This document shows, piece by piece, positions 6,609 through 10,505 of a DNA stretch of 10,505 nucleotides. Position 1 is the stretch's first letter. Every line of letters begins with the position of its first letter. The stretch comes from Desulfotomaculum sp. Lineage in GTDB: Bacteria; Bacillota; Desulfotomaculia; Desulfotomaculales; Desulfohalotomaculaceae. The translations under genes and the position numbers were made by a program. The DNA is taken from the NCBI GenBank assembly GCA_021129815.1, contig JAJOKN010000119.1:1-10505 (forward strand), written 5' to 3'. The notes below the pieces were generated by a model. It was not told the DNA's origin, ran no database searches, and saw only the letters and a list, made by a program, of their open reading frames with translations.

Positions 6609-7415
6609 ATGGCGCATAAATGGAAAGCACCTGAAAACAGCAAAGCTATTTTAGTTGATATAACTAAATGTATTGGCTGTGATGCATGTACAGTTGCATG
6701 TAAAATGTGGAATGATATTGAATTTAAAGAAATCAGGCGTTTTCATGCAGAAGACAGAGAAAAGATAAAGTTGGATGCTTATCACTGGACTAGCATTTCG
6801 CTGCATAAAGTAGAAAAAGATGGCAAGATTGTATGGCGTTATGCAAAGCATCAGTGTTTGCATTGCGATATACCTGCTTGTGCTGTTGCGTGTTTTGCTA
6901 CTGCACTTAAGAAATACCCTAATGGGCCGGTAGTGTTTTACCCTAATTTGTGTGTGGGTTGCCGCTATTGTATGTTGGCTTGTCCTTTTGATAAAGTTAA
7001 GTACGAGTGGTATAAAACGTTTCCGTGGATAGCCAAGTGCCATATGTGCCCTACTCGCATAGCTGAAGGAAAGGCACCTGCATGTATGGGTGTTTGTCCT
7101 ACAAATGTTATGACACTTGGGGATAAAGATGAAATTTTAGCATTAGCTAGAAAGACTATTGAAAACGATGATAAGTATGTAAAACACATTTATGGAGAAA
7201 AAGAAGTTGGAGGAACAGCATGGCTTTATATATCAGATGTCCCATTTGAAAAATTAGGATTTAGAACAGATGTACCTACAAAGCCAATGACCTATTACAG
7301 CTATGGTTTCCAAAAGTACACAAAACCTGCTATGGTAGGCTGGGGAATGTTGTTGACAGCGCTATACTTATATACTAAGCGGCGCGAGAAAATTGCAAAA
7401 GAAGAAAAGAAATAA
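6609..7415 (+). CDS. HybA/FdnH-like electron-transfer subunit, four [4Fe-4S] clusters and a C-terminal anchor
   Basis: The 268-residue protein should wire the hydrogenase to the membrane subunit. Sixteen cysteines form four clusters of the DmsB/HybA/FdnH pattern: 21-24-27-31, 83-86-91-95 (Cx2Cx4Cx3C), 115-118-121-125 and 144-147-159-163. A single membrane helix lies at about 240-255, followed by a strongly basic tail (KRREKIAKEEKK). By the positive-inside rule the tail is cytoplasmic and the cluster domain outside, as in FdnH and HybA. No signal peptide is visible at the N-terminus, so it would have to cross the membrane together with the Tat-signal hydrogenase. The ATG is preceded by GGGGTGAG. 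Spacing is 32 bases after the hydrogenase and 34 before the next gene, so all three are surely co-transcribed. Subunit type is secure; the partner assignment rests on the operon. Confidence 0.92.
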   Translation: MAHKWKAPENSKAILVDITKCIGCDACTVACKMWNDIEFKEIRRFHAEDREKIKLDAYHWTSISLHKVEKDGKIVWRYAKHQCLHCDIPACAVACFATALKKYPNGPVVFYPNLCVGCRYCMLACPFDKVKYEWYKTFPWIAKCHMCPTRIAEGKAPACMGVCPTNVMTLGDKDEILALARKTIENDDKYVKHIYGEKEVGGTAWLYISDVPFEKLGFRTDVPTKPMTYYSYGFQKYTKPAMVGWGMLLTALYLYTKRREKIAKEEKK

Positions 7416-7449
7416 GTCTTGGTATGAAGAAGGGGGGACTTAAGAAATT

Positions 7450-8595
7450 ATGAATGTTAAAATTCAAGATACTAGGTGGACGTTTCAAATTACACCGTTT
7501 AGAATGATACTTTTAGGCTTAGCGGGCATAGCAATGGTATTAATTATTTATCGCTTTATTGTTGGGCTTGGTGTAACAACTAACATGAATGATAATTGGC
7601 CATGGGCTTTGTGGAAACTTCCTGCACTTGCGTGGGTTGCTCTTACTGCTGGTGGATATACTACTGCTTTGCTAGTTTATGTGTTAAACGTAAAGAAATT
7701 TAAGCCTTTAGTTCGTGGTGCTATGGTAGTATCGCTTTTAGGGTATATATTTTCGCTTGTTAGCTTAGCAGTAGACATTGGTCTGTGGTATCAGTTTTGG
7801 ACTCCATATATTTTCTGGGGTCCAAGTTCTATATTGTTTGACGTGTTTTGGTGTATATCACTGTACGCTACAGTACAAATTTTGAAGTTCGGTGAAGTAG
7901 CTACAGAAAAGATTGGAAAGCCTTTAAACAGGTATTTTATAAAGATAGCACCAGTTTTGGTGGTTGCTGGTATAGTGTTGCCTACATTACACCAGTCAGC
8001 ACTTGGCGCACTTTATGTGATGACACCTGGTAAATTATATCCGCTATGGTGGACAGAATATATAGGGTTATTCTTTTTAATGTCTTCATTTTTCTTAGGT
8101 CCAGCTATGGTTATAGTGGAAAACTATGTAAGGCATAAGGTTTACAACAGGCCATTTCACGCTGACTTATTGCACAGCTTTGCGCGTATAGGAGCATTTG
8201 TAATGGTAATTTATTTAGCATTGAAAGCTTATGATATGACTAGATTAGATGCATGGCAGTACTTGTTTGCTAGCACGCTGGAAACTACTTTCTTTTTAAT
8301 AGAGTATGGATTGTGTGTAATAGTGCCTTTAATAATCATATTTACTCCTTGGGGTAAAACTAAAGCGGGGCTCTTGACATTTGGTATTTTAGTTACATTT
8401 GGAATATTCTTGTCACGCGTAAACGTTATAATAATAGGAATGATAAATCACGCAGGTTTTTACTTCCCAACTCTGATTGAATGGTTAGTATTCCTTGGTA
8501 TGATGGCGCTTTGGGTATTAGCATACTTCTTCATTGTAGAAAACTTTAATATAATTGATTATCCAGAAAAAGAAAAACCTCGTATAGTTGTATAA
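7450..8595 (+). CDS. HybB/NrfD-family ten-helix membrane subunit (polysulfide reductase NrfD type)
   Basis: This 381-residue integral membrane protein probably exchanges electrons between the iron-sulfur chain and a membrane quinone, and may move protons. I count ten hydrophobic segments, roughly 18-41, 57-79, 90-112, 122-145, 165-190, 203-225, 243-263, 274-299, 306-330 and 342-364. Length and helix count fit HybB and the longer NrfD members better than eight-helix NrfD. LPTLHQSALGALY at 177-189 closely resembles the HybB segment. No haem-binding His pattern of a cytochrome b is apparent, as expected for this family. It is the last gene of the operon, with a good ribosome binding site (GGGGGG about ten bases before the ATG) and an intrinsic terminator about 50 bases after its stop. 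Its presence implies a membrane redox carrier. Whether this host makes menaquinone cannot be seen here. Confidence 0.9.
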   Translation: MNVKIQDTRWTFQITPFRMILLGLAGIAMVLIIYRFIVGLGVTTNMNDNWPWALWKLPALAWVALTAGGYTTALLVYVLNVKKFKPLVRGAMVVSLLGYIFSLVSLAVDIGLWYQFWTPYIFWGPSSILFDVFWCISLYATVQILKFGEVATEKIGKPLNRYFIKIAPVLVVAGIVLPTLHQSALGALYVMTPGKLYPLWWTEYIGLFFLMSSFFLGPAMVIVENYVRHKVYNRPFHADLLHSFARIGAFVMVIYLALKAYDMTRLDAWQYLFASTLETTFFLIEYGLCVIVPLIIIFTPWGKTKAGLLTFGILVTFGIFLSRVNVIIIGMINHAGFYFPTLIEWLVFLGMMALWVLAYFFIVENFNIIDYPEKEKPRIVV

Positions 8596-8648
8596 AGATT
8601 GCTTAAGAGAGTTATACAGAAAGTTATAAAAAAGTGATTATTTTTGAA

Positions 8649-8695
8649 AGGCAGTGTGGCTAAGTTATAATTGCCATGCTGCCTGTATTTTTATA
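8649..8695 (+). terminator. Intrinsic terminator of the hydrogenase operon
   Basis: AGGCAGTGTGGC (8649-8660) pairs fully with GCCATGCTGCCT (8673-8684), 12 bp including two G-U pairs, with a 12-base loop. A T-rich stretch (GTATTTTTATATTT) follows. It lies 53 bases after the stop of the membrane subunit gene. Confidence 0.85.
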
Positions 8696-8706
8696 TTTGA
8701 CGAATA

Positions 8707-8754
8707 AAATTTAGTAAAACAGTGCAATAAAAATTTAGTAAAACAGTGCAATAA
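8707..8754. repeat. Exact 24-bp tandem duplication upstream of ssrA
   Basis: The units at 8707-8730 and 8731-8754 are identical over all 24 bases, centred on TTTAGTAAAACAGTGCAATAA. There are just two copies, between the hydrogenase terminator and the tmRNA promoter. It is most simply a recent slippage or duplication event and may be variable in copy number between strains. Confidence 0.9.
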
Positions 8755-8776
8755 TAAAAAAGACAAATTATTAGAG

Positions 8777-8805
8777 TTGAAAAATTAAATTAATCTATAT
8801 ATAAT
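8777..8805 (+). promoter_or_regulatory. Promoter of ssrA
   Basis: TTGAAA, 17 bases, then a perfect TATAAT (8800-8805). Transcription would start near 8812, leaving a leader of about 22 bases that RNase P would remove to create the tmRNA 5' end at 8834. Confidence 0.8.
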
Positions 8806-8833
8806 ATAACTGCATGTTAAAATCTCACTTCGA

Positions 8834-9189
8834 GGGGGCGAAATGGTTTCGACGGAGGAGATGGTGACAAGAGGAGCGAGCCGGGGTCTCACTTGCCCGT
8901 AAAACAGTGAGCTAAAAAATAAACGCAAAAGAAAACAATTACGCTTTAGCTGCCTAATTGCAGCTAAACCTCCTGCTCGTACTGGGCCCGTGGTATGAGT
9001 TAGGGGGACACCAAAACGGGCTGGCTTAAAGCCTATTCCCGTAGGCATTAAGCGAGATGTAATCGGGATAGCAGTATTATAGGCTGGCTGTGGCCGATAA
9101 TGCTGCGAAAATAAATCACAGCCTACGCTCGTAGAGCCTGTTGTCGTCATTCCTCCGGACGGTGGGTTCGACTCCCCCCGCCTCCACCA
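8834..9189 (+). ncRNA. ssrA: Transfer-messenger RNA (tmRNA, 10Sa RNA)
   Basis: This RNA rescues stalled ribosomes and tags the unfinished protein for proteolysis. The 5' end shows the classic GGGGGCGAAATGGTTTCGACGG; GGGGGCG pairs with CGCCTCC at the 3' end (one G-U), and the CCA is encoded at 9187-9189. The one-piece form is about 356 bases. The tag frame starts at GCA 8925-8927 and reads AKENNYALAA before TAA (8955-8957); the stop sits in the loop of a 9-bp hairpin (8945-8953 with 8960-8968), a usual tmRNA helix. The T-arm is GTGGG-TTCGACT-CCCCC, with a T-C mismatch at its second pair (9163 with 9177). It has its own consensus promoter. No strong terminator follows; only a short GCAAAA/TTTTGC hairpin at 9201-9216 without a T-tract. 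Confidence 0.97.
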
Positions 9190-9233
9190 TTTTAAGAATA
9201 GCAAAATTACTTTTGCGAAGTAGTATAGTTGCC

Positions 9234-9262
9234 TTGACAAAGAATGTAGAAAAGAGTATTAT
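9234..9262 (+). promoter_or_regulatory. Promoter of the TetR regulator operon
   Basis: A perfect TTGACA (9234-9239), 17 bases, then TATTAT (9257-9262). A start near 9269 gives a leader of about 80 bases before the regulator. It is the strongest-looking promoter in the window next to that of ssrA. Confidence 0.75.
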
Positions 9263-9277
9263 TTTTTTAAGCACTTA

Positions 9278-9293
9278 TCGATGTAGACGTCGA
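9278..9293. promoter_or_regulatory. Possible operator palindrome in the TetR leader
   Basis: TCGATGTAGACGTCGA is a 16-bp inverted repeat (TCGATG against CGTCGA, one mismatch), placed about 10-25 bases after the predicted transcription start. TetR-type repressors commonly bind such sites near their own promoter, so this is a reasonable autoregulatory operator. No experimental basis exists in the sequence. Confidence 0.35.
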
Positions 9294-9348
9294 GCAACAA
9301 AACTATTGTTTTAGATGCTTTGATAGCAATAGAAAGAGAGATGTGGCT

Positions 9349-9936
9349 ATGAAGAAATTTATTAAAAAAAGCAGAGAAGAAAGGATAGAAGAGATATTAA
9401 GAGCTGCTGTATGTGTTTTTTTGGAAAAAGGTTATCGCAATGCTACGATGGAGGACATAATAGCTAAGACTTCGCTTTCAAAAGGTGGTTTTTATTATTA
9501 TTTTAAAAACACAAAGGAAATTTTTTTGGCGATAATGGAAAGATGTGGGAAGATAAATATCGAGGAAATAAAGAAAATAGTGAATGAAAGTCCAAATAAA
9601 GAGAGCTTTTTTAAAGAGTTAGCAGATTTTTTATTTAATAGAATACTCAAAGAAACTGATGAAAAAAAGATATATATCATGGCTGTGAGCGAGTTGTTTT
9701 ATGATAAAGATTACATATACCGCTTGAGGGATATGAGAAATGCATATATAGAAGCAGCTATAAAGTACTGCTGTGAAAAATTTAAATTAAACAGAGAAGA
9801 AATGAAAAGAAAATTGGAGCTGCTGGCAGAGGTGTTTGAGTCGTTATCTATCGGGTGTTATTTATTTAAAAGAGAAAAGTTTTATGTAGATCAAGAAGAC
9901 AATGTAAAAAAGCTTCTCTTTGATATTATTAAATAA
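9349..9936 (+). CDS. TetR/AcrR-family transcriptional regulator
   Basis: This 195-residue cytoplasmic repressor-type protein has the typical TetR N-terminal DNA-binding domain: RIEEILRAAVCVFLEKGY at 12-29, then a helix-turn-helix at about 33-53 (TMEDIIAKTSLSKGGFYYYF). The C-terminal helical domain (about 60-195), which in this family binds an unknown ligand and dimerises, contains Cys155 and Cys156 (YCCEKF). The frame could open two codons earlier at a GTG (9343), but the purine-rich GAAAGAGAG (9332-9340) is then only two bases away. From ATG 9349 the spacing is eight, so I chose that. It is followed after 52 bases by an efflux adaptor gene on the same strand, so it probably controls its own efflux operon. 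The inducing compound is unknown. Confidence 0.9.
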   Translation: MKKFIKKSREERIEEILRAAVCVFLEKGYRNATMEDIIAKTSLSKGGFYYYFKNTKEIFLAIMERCGKINIEEIKKIVNESPNKESFFKELADFLFNRILKETDEKKIYIMAVSELFYDKDYIYRLRDMRNAYIEAAIKYCCEKFKLNREEMKRKLELLAEVFESLSIGCYLFKREKFYVDQEDNVKKLLFDIIK

Positions 9937-9972
9937 GTTGCCCTAGAGTAAACGGTTTTACAGCAATTATTT

Positions 9973-9979
9973 AAGGAGG
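9973..9979 (+). promoter_or_regulatory. Ribosome binding site defining a TTG start
   Basis: AAGGAGG lies nine bases upstream of the TTG at 9989-9991. It is a full-strength site and is the main reason for choosing a TTG start for the efflux adaptor. The nearby GTG at 9984 is out of frame. Confidence 0.8.
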
Positions 9980-9988
9980 TTTTGTGTT

Positions 9989-10505
9989 TTGGACGTATTA
10001 AAAAACAATTGGAAAAAGATTCTCAGTATTTGTATTGTAGTTTTTTTGTTTTTATTCATTTTGGGATTTGGACTTGTAAGAACTGACACAGCTGATCTAT
10101 TAGCAAGCGAAAGCAACAGCCACGTTACCAGTATTGAAGCTTATGTTGTGGAAAAAATCAGCATAGAAGATAAAATATCATTCATAGGTGATTTAGAAGC
10201 AAGTGAGATAGAAATTGTAAGTAGCAAAATACCAGCACGAGTTAAAAGTGTCTTAGTTGAAAATGGTGACTCTGTGAGTGCCGGGCAGGAATTGGTGATT
10301 TTGGACAGCGAGGATTATGAACGAGCAGTTGAAAATGCTGAAGTACAGTTGCAAAGAGCAAACCTAGCGCTTGAAGCAAAAAAAGCAGAGCTGGCTGCAG
10401 CAGAAGCTGCATACCAAAATGCAGTTAGAAATTTAAACAGAATGAAAATCTTAAGAGATGCTGATGCAATTTCACAGAAAGAGTATGAAGATGTGGAATT
10501 AGCAA
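9989..10505 (+). CDS. Efflux periplasmic-adaptor (HlyD/AcrA-type membrane fusion) protein, 5' part
   Basis: The first 172 codons of an adaptor subunit for an RND or ABC export pump; the rest lies beyond the right edge. It starts at TTG. A membrane anchor spans about 11-30 (ILSICIVVFLFLFILGFGLV). After a linker comes a short beta segment (KISFIGDLEASEIEIVSSKIPARVKSVLVENG), then the biotinyl-lipoyl-like half motif VENGDSVSAGQEL near 90-102. A coiled-coil hairpin arm starts at about 108, rich in Ala, Glu and Lys. DADAISQKEYEDVELA near 157-172 is typical of the returning arm in AcrA/MexA-like proteins. It follows a TetR regulator by 52 bases and probably shares its transcript. In a Gram-positive cell the partner is more often an MMPL/RND or MacB-type ABC pump; the pump gene is expected just downstream. 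Family is secure, pump type is not. Confidence 0.88.
   Translation, partial: MDVLKNNWKKILSICIVVFLFLFILGFGLVRTDTADLLASESNSHVTSIEAYVVEKISIEDKISFIGDLEASEIEIVSSKIPARVKSVLVENGDSVSAGQELVILDSEDYERAVENAEVQLQRANLALEAKKAELAAAEAAYQNAVRNLNRMKILRDADAISQKEYEDVELA

Noticed and set aside
6305..7189. Minus-strand open frames opposite the hydrogenase and four-cluster genes
   Set aside because: They are shadows of highly conserved genes; no start signals or recognisable domains.
8707..8754. The 24-bp repeats as a CRISPR array
   Set aside because: The copies are directly adjacent with no spacer, only two exist, and no cas gene is in the window.
8785..9240. A 151-codon open frame on the minus strand
   Set aside because: It is fully antisense to the tmRNA and its promoter; its RRGESNP-like segment is the reverse reading of the tmRNA 3' end, a common false protein call.
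1..10505. Insertion sequences, prophage or other mobile elements
   Set aside because: No transposase, integrase, terminal inverted repeats or target duplications were seen. The ssrA 3' end is a known integration site for islands, but what follows (promoter, TetR, efflux adaptor) shows no integrase within the window.

Overview
The window looks like a piece of a low-GC, strictly anaerobic Gram-positive chromosome of the class Clostridia, possibly a thermophilic or syntrophic lineage near Thermoanaerobacterales. I infer this from the AT-rich intergenic DNA, strong AGGAGG ribosome binding sites with TTG/GTG starts, a fermentative AdhE, an [FeFe] hydrogenase, and a tmRNA encoding the Clostridia-like tag AKENNYALAA. 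The genus cannot be fixed from the sequence alone.

Layout. Positions 1-215 are non-coding or hold only gene fragments. From 4273 down to 216 (minus strand) lies a compact four-gene unit: two small proteins I do not recognise (115 and 158 aa), a winged-helix GntR-like regulator, and the bifunctional aldehyde/alcohol dehydrogenase adhE. Divergent from it at 4475 is a two-cluster ferredoxin. The 187-221 bp between the two units carries candidate promoters for both directions and an 8-bp inverted repeat that touches both. A 347-bp gap (4664-5010) holds a long, near-perfect hairpin without a U-tract.

The centrepiece is a three-gene plus-strand operon (5011-8595), followed by a good intrinsic terminator. 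It encodes a fused [FeFe] hydrogenase with a twin-arginine signal and a lipobox, a HybA/FdnH-like protein with four [4Fe-4S] clusters and a C-terminal membrane anchor, and a ten-helix HybB/NrfD-type membrane protein. This pairs an [FeFe] catalytic subunit with the electron-transfer and membrane module usually seen with periplasmic [NiFe] hydrogenases and molybdopterin oxidoreductases. The predicted product is a membrane complex with its H2 site outside the cytoplasmic membrane, passing electrons to or from a membrane carrier. No hydEFG maturation genes or tat genes lie in the window.

After a 24-bp tandem duplication and a consensus promoter comes the tmRNA gene ssrA (8834-9189). Next is a TetR-family regulator with a strong promoter and a possible operator, and then the 5' part of an HlyD/AcrA-type efflux adaptor with a TTG start. 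That gene runs off the right edge, so a TetR-controlled efflux operon begins here.

Together, the left and centre deal with reductant disposal (ethanol formation from acetyl-CoA, ferredoxin, H2 turnover), and the right end is housekeeping ribosome rescue plus export.
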